A DNA stretch of 64,000 bases from Streptomyces xanthophaeus. Its GTDB lineage: Bacteria; Actinomycetota; Actinomycetes; Streptomycetales; Streptomycetaceae. Of this stretch, positions 34,593 through 42,885 are shown piece by piece; position 1 is the stretch's first letter, and each line of letters starts with the position of its first letter. The stretch spans positions 3,811,501-3,875,500 of the forward strand of contig NZ_CP076543.1 in assembly GCF_030440515.1 (NCBI RefSeq), given 5' to 3'. Below the pieces are notes generated by a model. That model was given only the letters and a program-made list of their open reading frames with translations, ran no database searches and was not told the DNA's origin. The position numbers were made by a program, and so were the translations under genes.

Positions 34593-35476
34593 CACCGCTC
34601 CCCCGCCCGGACGATCCGCCGGCACCACAGCAGCCCGAGCGTCTCCAGCACCCCGCCGGCCAGCAGGCAGCCCCACCCCATCGGCGTGTGCAGCAGCACC
34701 CGCAGCGGATCCGCACCCAGCCCGGTGCCGATCAGCAGTCCCACCAGCGGCAGCAGGGCGAGCACCAGCACCGTCGACCGCGCCCCCGCCAACTGGGCCC
34801 GCAGCGACTCCTGCCGGTCCCGCTCGGCCCGCAGGGCACCCTCCAGCCGGTCCAGTCCGGCGGCCAGTCCCGCACCGCCGTCCACGGAGACCCGCCAGCA
34901 GGCCGCCATCCCGGCCAGCCCTTCCGCCCCGGGCTCCCGCGCCGCCTGGCGCAACGCACCGGGCACGTCCCCGCCGAAGGCCGCCGCGGCCAGTACGCCC
35001 GTCTCCGCGGCACCCGGCCCGCCGGGGCCGACGGCCGTCCTGCGCATCGCGGCCGTAAGCGCCTGCCCGGGCTGGGCTCCCGCCCGCAGCTCACCCGCCA
35101 CCGCCCCGCACAGGGCCACCACCTCGGCGGCCCGCGCCGCCCGGGCCCGCTCCCGCGCCCGTACCCGCAGCCACCGGCGCACCAGCGGCACCGCCGCCGC
35201 CCCCGCCAGCAGCGGGATCACCGACCCGCCGAGCACCGCGACCACCAGCCCCGCCGCGAGGCAGACCCACTCCCGCCACCGCGCCGCCCGCACCCGTACG
35301 GCGATCAGCAGCCGCTCCCGGCCCAGCGGGCCGACCGGAACCACCGGACCGCCCGCGGCGAGCACCACCTGGGCCCGCCGGGACACCCGGTCGCCGCCGC
35401 CCAGCCCCCAGGCGGCCGCCCCGGCACAGAGCACCCCGGCGAACAGCGGCACCGGCAGCCCCGCTCCCGCGCTCAC
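34592..35476 (-). CDS. tadB: Tad pilus inner-membrane platform protein TadB
   Basis: 294 aa. The N-terminal helix (LPVPLFAGVLCAGAAAWGLG), a second membrane segment (WVCLAAGLVVAVLGGSVIPL), the F-domain helices (LRAGAQPGQALTAAMRR ... MAACWRVSVDGGAGLAAGLD) and the C-terminal helices (VLVLALLPLVGLLIGTGLGA) follow the TadB layout. It partners TadC in the membrane platform. The GTG at 35474-35476 overlaps the stop of the ATPase gene (GTGA), implying coupled translation. Confidence 0.88.
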   Translation of the reverse strand: MSAGAGLPVPLFAGVLCAGAAAWGLGGGDRVSRRAQVVLAAGGPVVPVGPLGRERLLIAVRVRAARWREWVCLAAGLVVAVLGGSVIPLLAGAAAVPLVRRWLRVRARERARAARAAEVVALCGAVAGELRAGAQPGQALTAAMRRTAVGPGGPGAAETGVLAAAAFGGDVPGALRQAAREPGAEGLAGMAACWRVSVDGGAGLAAGLDRLEGALRAERDRQESLRAQLAGARSTVLVLALLPLVGLLIGTGLGADPLRVLLHTPMGWGCLLAGGVLETLGLLWCRRIVRAGER

Positions 35477-36621
35477 CGGACGCCTCGCAGCAGCGGACGG
35501 AGCCGTTCCCAGCCGCGCTCCCGTACGAAGCCCCGAGCGGCCCAGCGCAGCGCCGGTACGGTGACCACCAGCCCGGCGGCGTCGCGCTCCAGCACGTGCA
35601 CCTCGGCCAGCCGGCGCCGTCCCTCCCGGTCCCGGACCAGATGGAGCACCAGGGTCAGCGCCGCGGCCAACTGGCTGTGCAGGGCGGCCCGGTCGAGCCC
35701 GGCGGCCGTCCCGAGCGCCTCCAGCCGGGCGGGGACATGAGCGGCGGCGTTGGCGTGGACCGTCCCGCAGCCCCCCTCGTGCCCGGTGTTCAGGGCGGCG
35801 AGCAGGTCCGCCACCTCGGCGCCCCGTACCTCGCCCACCACCAGCCGGTCGGGCCGCATCCGCAGCGCCTGGCGGACCAGGTCCGCCAGGGTGACCAGAC
35901 CCGCCCCCTCCTGGTTGGCCGGCCGGGTCTCCAGCCGCACCACGTGCGGATGGTCGGGGCGCAGCTCGGCCGAGTCCTCGGCCAGCACGATCCGCTCGCC
36001 GGGACCGACCAGCCCCAACAGGGCGCTGAGCAGGGTGGTCTTGCCGGTTCCGGTGCCGCCGGAGACGAGGAACGACAGCCGGGCCTCGACCATGTCCCTG
36101 AGCAGGCGGTGCCCGCCCGGCGGCAGTGTCCCCGCGGCGACGAGCTCCTCCAGCGTGAACGCCCGCGGCCGCACCACCCGCAGCGAGAGGCAGGCCGAGC
36201 CGACCGAGACCGGGGGCAGCACGGCATGCAGGCGGGTGCCGTCGGGCATCCGGGCGTCCACCCAGGGCCGGGCGTCGTCCAGGCGCCGCCCCGCGACGGA
36301 AGCAAGCCTCTGGGCGAGCCTGCGCACGGCCTCGGCGTCGGCGAAGGTCACTCCGGTCAGCTCCAGCCCGCCACCGCGGTCCACCCACACCCGGTCGGGG
36401 GCCGCCACCAGTACGTCGGTGACCTCCGGATCGGCGAGCAATGCCTCCAGCGGGCCTGCGCCGACCAGTTCGGACCGTAACTCGGCTGCCACACCGAGCA
36501 CTTCGGCGTCGCCGAGCAGCCTGCCCTGGGCCCGCAGGGCCGCCGCGACCCGCGCAGGGGTCGGTTCCGCCCCGCTCTCGGCGAGCCGCCGGCGCACCGC
36601 GTCCAGGAGTACCGCGCTCAT
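35473..36621 (-). CDS. tadA: Tad pilus assembly ATPase TadA/CpaF
   Basis: 382 aa secretion ATPase. It has an N-terminal helical domain; DVLVAAPDRVWVDRGGGLEL; the Walker A SGGTGTGKTTLLSALLGLV (about residue 190); the Asp box ERIVLAEDSAEL; HVVRLETRPANQEGAGLVTL; Walker B RPDRLVVGEVRGAEVADLL; and the His box GHEGGCGTVHANAA. It hydrolyses ATP to drive Flp pilus assembly. ATG 36621 overlaps the stop of the TadZ-like gene (ATGA). It is shorter than gram-negative CpaF (about 450-500 aa), as in other actinobacteria. Confidence 0.94.
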   Translation of the reverse strand: MSAVLLDAVRRRLAESGAEPTPARVAAALRAQGRLLGDAEVLGVAAELRSELVGAGPLEALLADPEVTDVLVAAPDRVWVDRGGGLELTGVTFADAEAVRRLAQRLASVAGRRLDDARPWVDARMPDGTRLHAVLPPVSVGSACLSLRVVRPRAFTLEELVAAGTLPPGGHRLLRDMVEARLSFLVSGGTGTGKTTLLSALLGLVGPGERIVLAEDSAELRPDHPHVVRLETRPANQEGAGLVTLADLVRQALRMRPDRLVVGEVRGAEVADLLAALNTGHEGGCGTVHANAAAHVPARLEALGTAAGLDRAALHSQLAAALTLVLHLVRDREGRRRLAEVHVLERDAAGLVVTVPALRWAARGFVRERGWERLRPLLRGVR

Positions 36622-37829
36622 GCCGGCACCCCCTGGGCGGAGCCGAGTGCGCGCTGCCAGAAGCCGTCGCAGAAGCGGGCCAGCGCGCTCTTCCCCTGCG
36701 TCCCCGGCGCTTCGCCCTCGGCCACCCGCCCCGGGAGGCCCACCTCGACCGGCACCTCCCCGGCCAGCGGTGCCCCCAACAGGTCGGCCACCGAATCCGG
36801 ATCGAGGCCGCCCGGGCAGCGTCCCCGTACGACGACCCGCACGTCCCGGGCCACCATCCGTACCCCGGCGGCGACCCGGCCGGCGGCGGCCACCGACCGC
36901 AGCTCGCCCGGCACCACCATCAGCACCAGGTCGAGCTGGGCGAGCACCTCGGCCACGGGTTCGTCGACCCGCCGCGGGAGGTCGACCACCACCACGCCGC
37001 CCCGGCGGCGCGCGGCGGCCACCACGGACCGGATCGCGGCGGGCGGCACCACCACCCGGTCACCGCGGTCCCAGCTGAGCACGCGAAGGTCGTGCAGCTC
37101 GGGCAGGGACTCCTCCAGCGCTCCGGCGCCGACCCGGCCCCGCGAGGCCGCGAAGTCCGGCCAGCGCAGCCCTTCGGCGCTCTCGCCCCCGAGCAGGACG
37201 TCCATGCCGCCGCCCAGCGGGTCGCCGTCGATGAGGATGGTCCGCTCCCCGGCGCGGGCGGCCCGCACGGCGAGGGCGCAGGCGAGGGTGGAGGCTCCGG
37301 CGCCGCCGCTGCCGCCGATCACGCCCACGGCGAGGGCGGGCCGCCCGGCCCCCTCCACGACATCGGCGATGCGGTCGACGAGCCGGCTCTCGGCGTCCGG
37401 GAGCCGCAGCACCTCCTCGGCGCCGATCTCCACCGCCCGTTGCCACACATGGGGGTCGTCCAGGTCCCGGCCCACGAGGAACACCCCGGCCCTGCGCGGT
37501 GCCCCCCGTACCCGTCGGGCGGCGTCGTCGCCCACCAGCACGAGCGGTGCGGATTCCCATCCCGCGCTCCCCGCCTCCGCGCCCGCCCCGAGCGTCCCGA
37601 GCGCCCCGCCCTGCTCGGGAGCCGTGTGGCGCACATGCGGTTCGGCACCCGCCGCAGCACACAGCCTCAGCAGGTCGTCGAGCAGCAGCGGGTCCTCGGT
37701 GATGATCAGCGGCCGCCCGCCGCCGGGTGCGGATCCGGCCATGGATCCGGGCCCGAGGCCCGCTCCGACCCCTGTCCCCCTTCCGCCGACCACGGACTCC
37801 GGCGATTCACACGACTTCGATCGCGCCAC
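36618..37829 (-). CDS. TadZ/CpaE-like (septum-site-determining type) MinD-family ATPase
   Basis: 403 aa. An N-terminal receiver-like domain (RPLIITEDPLLLDDLLRLCA then APLVLVGDDAARRVRG) is followed by a MinD-type ATPase domain. The Walker-A-like loop is GVIGGSGGAGASTLACALAV, in which the signature lysines are absent; DGDPLGGGMDVLLGGE and VVVVDLPRRVDEPVAEVLAQ follow. TadZ proteins localise the Tad machine to its cell site. Lack of the P-loop Lys (GGAGAS) suggests weak or no ATP hydrolysis. GTG 37829 is preceded by GGGGGCGGAG. It is the first gene of the seven-gene Tad operon. Confidence 0.86.
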   Translation of the reverse strand: MARSKSCESPESVVGGRGTGVGAGLGPGSMAGSAPGGGRPLIITEDPLLLDDLLRLCAAAGAEPHVRHTAPEQGGALGTLGAGAEAGSAGWESAPLVLVGDDAARRVRGAPRRAGVFLVGRDLDDPHVWQRAVEIGAEEVLRLPDAESRLVDRIADVVEGAGRPALAVGVIGGSGGAGASTLACALAVRAARAGERTILIDGDPLGGGMDVLLGGESAEGLRWPDFAASRGRVGAGALEESLPELHDLRVLSWDRGDRVVVPPAAIRSVVAAARRRGGVVVVDLPRRVDEPVAEVLAQLDLVLMVVPGELRSVAAAGRVAAGVRMVARDVRVVVRGRCPGGLDPDSVADLLGAPLAGEVPVEVGLPGRVAEGEAPGTQGKSALARFCDGFWQRALGSAQGVPA

Positions 37830-37930
37830 GATCTCCGCCCCCTTCTCACTGCAAATGCTTCCGCCACGGACTTCGCGGCTGGAATCACCGTGCAGCGATC
37901 AGGAAAAACAAGTGGATCTTGTTGGATAAC

Positions 37931-37939
37931 TGTGGACAA
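37931..37939 (-). promoter_or_regulatory. Perfect DnaA box (TTGTCCACA)
   Basis: The minus strand reads TTGTCCACA, the consensus strong DnaA-binding 9-mer of Streptomyces. Flanking TTGTTGGATAAC and GGTTGTGAATAACC contain related degenerate motifs. It is located about 100 nt upstream of the Tad operon start. A single strong box away from oriC may titrate DnaA or tie transcription to replication; this is inference. Confidence 0.45.
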
Positions 37940-38123
37940 CCCACCGGTTGTGAATAACCCGGTCACACTCTCAGGTGAGTTCCGGAGCGCGGCGGAACCA
38001 CTACGCACCGTCACGAGTCTGATGGGGTGAGGGCCTTCGCCGCGTCGGCCCCACGCAAGAGGAAGGGCCGGAGGATGGTCACTTGGGGCCGAAGGCAGGG
38101 ACGCGAACCGCGTCCGGACATGC

Positions 38124-38158
38124 GACGACCCCCGCCGGGGGGGAGAGCGGGGGTCGTC
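38124..38158. terminator. Perfect 12-bp stem hairpin upstream of HAD gene
   Basis: GACGACCCCCGC (38124-38135) pairs with GCGGGGGTCGTC (38147-38158) around an 11-nt G-rich loop. There is no U-tract. It lies about 150 nt before the HAD start and could be a leader attenuator or terminate transcription entering from the left. Confidence 0.5.
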
Positions 38159-38305
38159 CCCACGGTCCGACTCGGGGGGGGAGGAGCCAGACCGGGTTAG
38201 CACGGTCGCGAACGATCCGTGACTTCCATGGTGTACCCGAGAGCCTTCTCAGGCAAACCCACGCGCCACACCTTACGCCGAATGGTGGGCGCATATGCTC
38301 GGGGC

Positions 38306-39157
38306 GTGGAAAATCAGCCCTTGCCGCACTCCTCGCCTCGCACCGCAGCCTTCTTCGACCTGGACAAGACGGTCATTGCGAAGTCGAGCACCTTGACGTT
38401 CAGCAAGTCCTTCTACCAAGGCGGCCTGATCAACCGGCGAGCCGTGTTGCGCACCGCGTACACGCAGTTCATCTTCCTGGCCGGCGGTGCCGACCACGAT
38501 CAGATGGAACGCATGCGGGAGTACCTGTCCGCCCTCTGCAAGGGGTGGAACGTGCAGCAGGTGCGGGAGATCGTCGCCGAGACCCTGCACGACCTCATCG
38601 ACCCGATCATCTACGACGAGGCCGCGTCCCTGATCGAGGCCCACCACACCGCGGGCCGCGACGTGGTGATCGTGTCCACCTCCGGCGCGGAAGTCGTCGA
38701 GCCCATCGGGGAGATGCTCGGCGCGGACCGGGTCGTGGCCACCCGCATGGTCGTGGGTGAGGACGGTTGCTTCACCGGCGAGATCGAGTACTACGCCTAC
38801 GGGCCCACCAAGGCCGAGGCCGTACGCGAACTCGCCGAGTCCGAGGGGTACGACCTCACCCGCTGCTACGCCTACAGCGACTCGGCCACCGACATCCCCA
38901 TGCTCGAAGCGGTCGGACACCCGCACGCCGTCAACCCCGACCGGGCGCTGCGGCGGGAAGCCGTGGCGCGCGAGTGGCCGGTCCTGGTCTTCAACCGGCC
39001 CGTACGGCTGAAGCAGCGCCTTCCCGGGCTGTCCATGCCGGCCCGGCCCGCCCTGGTCGCCGCGGCGGCCGTGGGCGCGGCAGCCGCCACGGCCGGGCTG
39101 GTCTGGTACGCGAGCCGGCGCCGCGCCAATGCACTGGCCGCGGCCCGCTCTGCCTGA
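38306..39157 (+). CDS. HAD-superfamily IB phosphatase (SerB-like) with C-terminal membrane anchor
   Basis: 283 aa. HAD motif I is FFDLDKTVIAKSS (nucleophile Asp and acid Asp in DLD), motif II is VVIVSTSGAEVVEP, and motif IV is CYAYSDSATDIPMLEAVGHP. Residues about 250-270 form a hydrophobic segment (LVAAAAVGAAAATAGLVWYA) followed by basic residues, so the protein is membrane-anchored. It is a phosphoserine-phosphatase-like hydrolase of unknown substrate. Its place next to the Tad operon matches the mycobacterial HAD gene beside Rv3660c. GTG 38306 is used (reading (V)ENQPLPHSS); ATG 38282 is an in-frame alternative with no better ribosome site. Confidence 0.88.
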   Translation: MENQPLPHSSPRTAAFFDLDKTVIAKSSTLTFSKSFYQGGLINRRAVLRTAYTQFIFLAGGADHDQMERMREYLSALCKGWNVQQVREIVAETLHDLIDPIIYDEAASLIEAHHTAGRDVVIVSTSGAEVVEPIGEMLGADRVVATRMVVGEDGCFTGEIEYYAYGPTKAEAVRELAESEGYDLTRCYAYSDSATDIPMLEAVGHPHAVNPDRALRREAVAREWPVLVFNRPVRLKQRLPGLSMPARPALVAAAAVGAAAATAGLVWYASRRRANALAAARSA

Positions 39158-39582
39158 TTGTCCTGACCTGCACGGATAAGGCATGTCCGGTTCGCCCGCG
39201 GTCGTCCCGGAAAGTAAAAAGTGGAGCCAGGGGTTTCGCATGGCTCCGAAGCGGAGTACAAATAAAGCAACGGCCCGCGAGACCAAAGAACATCCGAGAG
39301 GATCATCTTTAAAACGCAGTAAGGCCCACGGACCGAAGCATGAGCGCCGAGCACCCACGCGACGTCGACCCGTCGATTACGGGCCAGCCGCACCAGGTAA
39401 CGGGCAAAGACCCCGACCTGATGGGCAACTATCGAGGACGCTTGGTAACTGGGCGTAAATGCCAGCGGCGACACCAAAGCAAGACGGTGTCGCCGCAACC
39501 CATGTCCGGGGTCCGAAAGTCCCGGACACGGGGCCGAAAGGACGAAACAGGCGGAACGGGTGGGACGGGCGGGACGGACGGC
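39158..39582 (+). ncRNA. Candidate structured small RNA between HAD and Fic-like genes
   Basis: 425 nt, AT-richer than its surroundings and without a supportable protein. It holds three plus-strand hairpins. GGAGCCA/TGGCTCC (39223-39229 and 39241-39247) is first. GCGGCGACACC/GGTGTCGCCGC (39465-39475 and 39486-39496) is second. TGTCCGGG/CCCGGACA (39503-39510 and 39521-39528) is third. A-rich single-stranded segments lie between them. The last two may simply be terminators for the convergent neighbours. From memory, S. coelicolor has an abundant sRNA (scr3559) at this syntenic position; I cannot verify that here. The ends and strand are uncertain. Confidence 0.45.
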
Positions 39583-40404
39583 TCAGGCCGCGCCGCGCTG
39601 CAGGGCTTCGCAGACCGCCGTCGACTCACGGACACCGAGCTCGACCGCCCGGCCGCAGTGCGCGATCCAGGCGGACATGCCCTCCGCGGTACCGGAGACG
39701 TAGCCCTCGAAAGCGGCCAGGTAGGCGTCGGTCCCCTGCTCCGCGTGACCGACCTCCGCCGGACAGATGGCCTTCGGGTCCAGACCGCTGTTGATCAGGA
39801 CGATCCGCTCGGCCGCCCGCGCGACCAGCCCGTTGTACGAGGCGAACGGACGCAGCGCCAGCAGTTCGCCGTGCACCACCGCGGCCGTGATCAGGGCCGG
39901 GGCGGAGCCGCCCGCGATGATCAGGCGGGACAGCCCGTCGAGGCGGCCCGCCACCTCGTCGGCGCTCGGCAGCGGGAGTCCGACCAGGGGTTCGGTCACC
40001 GGCTCGCCCGCCAGCCGGGGGCGGCCCACCACATCGCCGTCCGCGGTCGAGCCGCACGCCACCAGGTGCAGCCGCGCGAGGACCCGCAGCGGCGACTGCC
40101 GCCAGATGCTCAGCAGCTGACCGGCCTCCGCCGTGAGCCTCAGCGCCGCGCCCACCGTCAGCGCTTCCGGCTCCGACCCGAAGTCGGTCCGGCGGCGCAC
40201 CTCCTCCAGGGCCCAGTCCGCACCGGACAGCGCCGCGCTCCCGCGGGCACCGCGCAGGGCGGCCTCCGAGGTGATCTCACCGCTGCGGCGACGCATCACC
40301 CGGTGCCCGTAGACGCGGTCCACGGCCTTGCGTACGGAATCCACGGAATCGGTGACACCAGGCAGCCCGGCCAGGGGGGCCAGTGGGTCAGAAGCGCTAC
40401 TCAT
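39583..40404 (-). CDS. Fic/DOC-fold protein with degenerate catalytic motif
   Basis: 273 aa. The helical core resembles a Fic protein (ITAAVVHGELLALRPFASYN then GLVARAAERIVLINSGLDPK). At the place of the AMPylation motif HPFx(D/E)GNGR it reads RPFASYNGLVAR: the catalytic His is Arg, and the Asp/Glu and the final Gly-Arg pair are changed. AMP transfer is therefore unlikely, and a binding or regulatory role is more probable. ATG 40404 (MSSASDPLAPLAGLPG) is chosen since upstream residues are unlike the family. It is divergent from the CooC-like ATPase. The Fic assignment rests on motif position, not a search. Confidence 0.68.
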   Translation of the reverse strand: MSSASDPLAPLAGLPGVTDSVDSVRKAVDRVYGHRVMRRRSGEITSEAALRGARGSAALSGADWALEEVRRRTDFGSEPEALTVGAALRLTAEAGQLLSIWRQSPLRVLARLHLVACGSTADGDVVGRPRLAGEPVTEPLVGLPLPSADEVAGRLDGLSRLIIAGGSAPALITAAVVHGELLALRPFASYNGLVARAAERIVLINSGLDPKAICPAEVGHAEQGTDAYLAAFEGYVSGTAEGMSAWIAHCGRAVELGVRESTAVCEALQRGAA

Positions 40405-40513
40405 AAGTAGGGAGCCTACGCACTGCGCACCCATAGCACCGACCCCTCCTTGGAGTGGTCTTCTTCACTCACCTTGACAACGCAGCGCTATCGACCCGCT
40501 ACGCTTGGTGAAC

Positions 40514-41536
40514 ATGAAGATCGCTTTCGTAGGGAAGGGCGGCAGCGGCAAGACGACCCTGTCCTCCCTCTTCATCCGCCACCTCGCCGCCAATGAGGCC
40601 CCTGTCGTCGCGGTGGACGCCGACATCAACCAGCACCTGGGCGCCGCGCTCGGGCTCACCGAGGAGGAGGCCGCCGCGCTGCCCGCCCTCGGCGCGCACC
40701 TGCCCCTGATCAAGGAGTACCTGCGGGGTTCCAATCCGCGCATCGCGTCCGCCGACACGATGATCAAGACGACCCCGCCCGGCCGCGGCTCGCGCCTGCT
40801 GCGCGTCACCGAGGACAACCCGGTGTACGAGGCCTGCGCGCGCACGCTCCTGCTCGACGGGGAGCCCGTACGGCTCATGGCCACAGGACCGTTCACCGAG
40901 GCCGACCTGGGCGTGGCCTGCTACCACTCCAAGGTCGGAGCGGTCGAGCTCTGCCTCAACCACCTGGTCGACGGCCCCGACGAGTACGTGGTCGTCGACA
41001 TGACGGCAGGCTCGGACTCCTTCGCCTCCGGCATGTTCACCCGCTTCGACGTGACCTTCCTGGTCGCCGAACCGACCCGCAAGGGCGTCTCCGTCTACCG
41101 CCAGTACAAGGAGTACGCGCGGGACTTCGGGGTCGCGCTCAAGGTCATCGGCAACAAGGTGCAGGGACCCGAGGACATCGAGTTCCTCCAGGACGAGGTG
41201 GGCGAGGACCTGCTGGTCACCGTCGGGCACTCCGACTGGGTGCGGGCGATGGAGAAGGGCCGGCCGGCCCCCTTCGAGCTGCTGGAGGCGTCCAACCGGT
41301 TCGCCCTGCAGGAGCTCCAGGACGCCGCCGACGACTCGTACGCGCACCGCGACTGGGCCCGGTACACGGAGCAGATGGTGAGCTTCCACCTCAAGAACGC
41401 GGAGAGCTGGGGCAACGCCAAGACCGGGGTCGACCTGGCGGACCAGGTCGACCCCGGTTTCGTCCTGCGCGAGGGGGCCGAGGCGCTCGTCAGCCCTCGT
41501 CCGCACTCCCCGCGGCCGGCTCCGCAGCCGGCTTGA
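40514..41536 (+). CDS. CooC/ParA-like MinD-superfamily ATPase
   Basis: 340 aa. It begins MKIAFVGKGGSGKTTLSSLF, a deviant Walker A with both the signature and the P-loop lysine, followed by VVAVDADINQHLGAALGL and VVVDMTAGSDSFASGMFTRF (Walker-B-like). CooC proteins use ATP to insert metals into enzymes. No carbon monoxide dehydrogenase or other client is nearby, so the role is open. The C-terminal 90 residues are an extension ending in a Pro-rich tail. The final 47 nt overlap the end of the convergent deacetylase gene. Confidence 0.82.
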   Translation: MKIAFVGKGGSGKTTLSSLFIRHLAANEAPVVAVDADINQHLGAALGLTEEEAAALPALGAHLPLIKEYLRGSNPRIASADTMIKTTPPGRGSRLLRVTEDNPVYEACARTLLLDGEPVRLMATGPFTEADLGVACYHSKVGAVELCLNHLVDGPDEYVVVDMTAGSDSFASGMFTRFDVTFLVAEPTRKGVSVYRQYKEYARDFGVALKVIGNKVQGPEDIEFLQDEVGEDLLVTVGHSDWVRAMEKGRPAPFELLEASNRFALQELQDAADDSYAHRDWARYTEQMVSFHLKNAESWGNAKTGVDLADQVDPGFVLREGAEALVSPRPHSPRPAPQPA

Positions 41537-42797
41537 CGCCCGCGGGGGCGGTCGGCGCCGCCGGCGGCCCCGCGGTCAGGAACTTCGCCCAGCCCTCCTT
41601 CGGCGCCTCGCCGACATCGAGGGTGCGCATCCACTCCAGGGCCTTCGGGTCCTGCGCGTCCAGCCAGTCCGCCAGCTCCCGGAACGGGACGCAGCGGACC
41701 TCCTTCTGGGTGCACATGGTCTTGATGGACTCCTCGACGGCGCGCATGTAGGTGCCGCCGTTCCAGGACTCGAAGTGATTGCCGATGATCAGCGGAGCGC
41801 GGTTGCCCTGGTAGACGCGGTCGAACGCCTCCCGCAGGCCGTCGCGCATCTGGTCACCCCAGTACGCGTGCTGGGAGGGGTCCCCCTGCGAGGTCGTCCC
41901 GGACTGGTTGACCATGTAGTTGTAGTCCATGCTCAGGGTGTCGAAGGCACGCCCCGGCATGGGCACCAGCTGGAGCGGGATGTCCCAGAGACCGTCGGTC
42001 TTCTTGGGCCAGATCTGCTTGCTGATGCCGCTGGAGTCGTAGCGGAAGCCCAAGTCCTTCGCCGCCAGCATGAAGTTCTTCTGGCCCTCCAGACAGGGCG
42101 TGCGGGCGCCGATGAGCTCCTTGTCGTAGTTGAAGGGGAGCGCTTCCTGGTCCTTCAGGCCGGAGTTGGTCTTCCAGTTCTTGACGAAGGACTTGGCCTG
42201 GCTGATCTCGCTCTTCCACTCCTCCACGGACCAGGTGCCGACGCCGCCGTCGGGGCCGCAGAAGTGCCCGTTGAAGTGGGTGCCGATCTCGTTGCCCTCC
42301 AGCCAGGCCGCGCGGACCTGGGTGGCGGTGTCCTTGATGCCCTGGAGGTCGCCGAAACCGATGTCGGAGCGGCCGGGCTCGTGCTGGGGCGCCGTATAGA
42401 GGGAACGTTTCTCCTCTGGAAGCATGTACACGCCACTGAGGAAGTACGTCATGCGGGCGTTGTACTTCTTGCCGACCTCGCGGAAGTGCGAGAAGAGCTT
42501 CTGGCTGTCCTCGCCGGCCCCGTCCCACGAGAACACCACGAACTGTGGCGGCTTTTCGCCCGGCTTGAGCTTCTGCGGCTTCTGCACGTTCGGCTGCATG
42601 CCGGTGTACGCGGTCGAACCGTCACCGATGGGCCGGTTGACGCTGCCCGGGGCCTCCGGGGCGGCGGCCCCCTTCAGCGCGTTCGGCGCCCCGGGAGCCG
42701 GGGACTTGGCGGGTTCCGAGGTGCTGCACCCGGCGGCCCCCAGAACCAGCGCCGTGGCGACCAGGCCGCCGGCGATCTTCTTCGTGGCGGCGATCAT
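41490..42797 (-). CDS. Lipoprotein with polysaccharide-deacetylase-like (NodB) fold
   Basis: 435 aa. The signal peptide ends VLGAAGC (lipid Cys about residue 24). The catalytic domain reads QFVVFSWDGAGED (metal/catalytic Asp region), TYFLSGVYMLP, GNEIGTHFNGHFCGP (H-x3-H metal pair) and APLIIGNHFESWNGG. This is the arrangement of carbohydrate esterase 4 proteins, altered at motif 1 (SWDGAGED instead of TFDDG). It may deacetylate peptidoglycan or a surface polymer. ATG 42797 gives the signal peptide cleanly. Its C-terminal 15 codons overlap the tail of the convergent CooC-like gene. The Pro/Ala-rich C-terminus is probably disordered. Confidence 0.83.
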   Translation of the reverse strand: MIAATKKIAGGLVATALVLGAAGCSTSEPAKSPAPGAPNALKGAAAPEAPGSVNRPIGDGSTAYTGMQPNVQKPQKLKPGEKPPQFVVFSWDGAGEDSQKLFSHFREVGKKYNARMTYFLSGVYMLPEEKRSLYTAPQHEPGRSDIGFGDLQGIKDTATQVRAAWLEGNEIGTHFNGHFCGPDGGVGTWSVEEWKSEISQAKSFVKNWKTNSGLKDQEALPFNYDKELIGARTPCLEGQKNFMLAAKDLGFRYDSSGISKQIWPKKTDGLWDIPLQLVPMPGRAFDTLSMDYNYMVNQSGTTSQGDPSQHAYWGDQMRDGLREAFDRVYQGNRAPLIIGNHFESWNGGTYMRAVEESIKTMCTQKEVRCVPFRELADWLDAQDPKALEWMRTLDVGEAPKEGWAKFLTAGPPAAPTAPAGVKPAAEPAAGSADEG

Positions 42798-42885
42798 CCG
42801 CCCCACCTCTCCCTCGCAGTTCCATCGCGGGACTTCCGCGCCGCAACGTCCCATGCGGTCCGCTCAGGAGAAGGTATGACAAGCC

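Larger units (their letters stand above)
37830..38305. other. Divergent promoter region of the Tad operon and HAD gene
   Basis: 476 nt without a supportable gene, AT-richer between about 37850 and 37960. It contains a perfect DnaA-box sequence and a long hairpin (listed separately) and should hold promoters for the leftward Tad operon and the rightward HAD phosphatase gene. Confidence 0.5.

Noticed and set aside
39183..39458. 91-aa plus-strand protein in the candidate RNA region
   Set aside because: Composition is mixed, with no GC third-position pattern and no ribosome site; the hairpins explain the sequence better.
39158..39582. tmRNA or RNase P RNA in the gap
   Set aside because: No tRNA-like 3' end with TTCGA-type T arm, no tag-peptide frame and no conserved RNase P core are visible.
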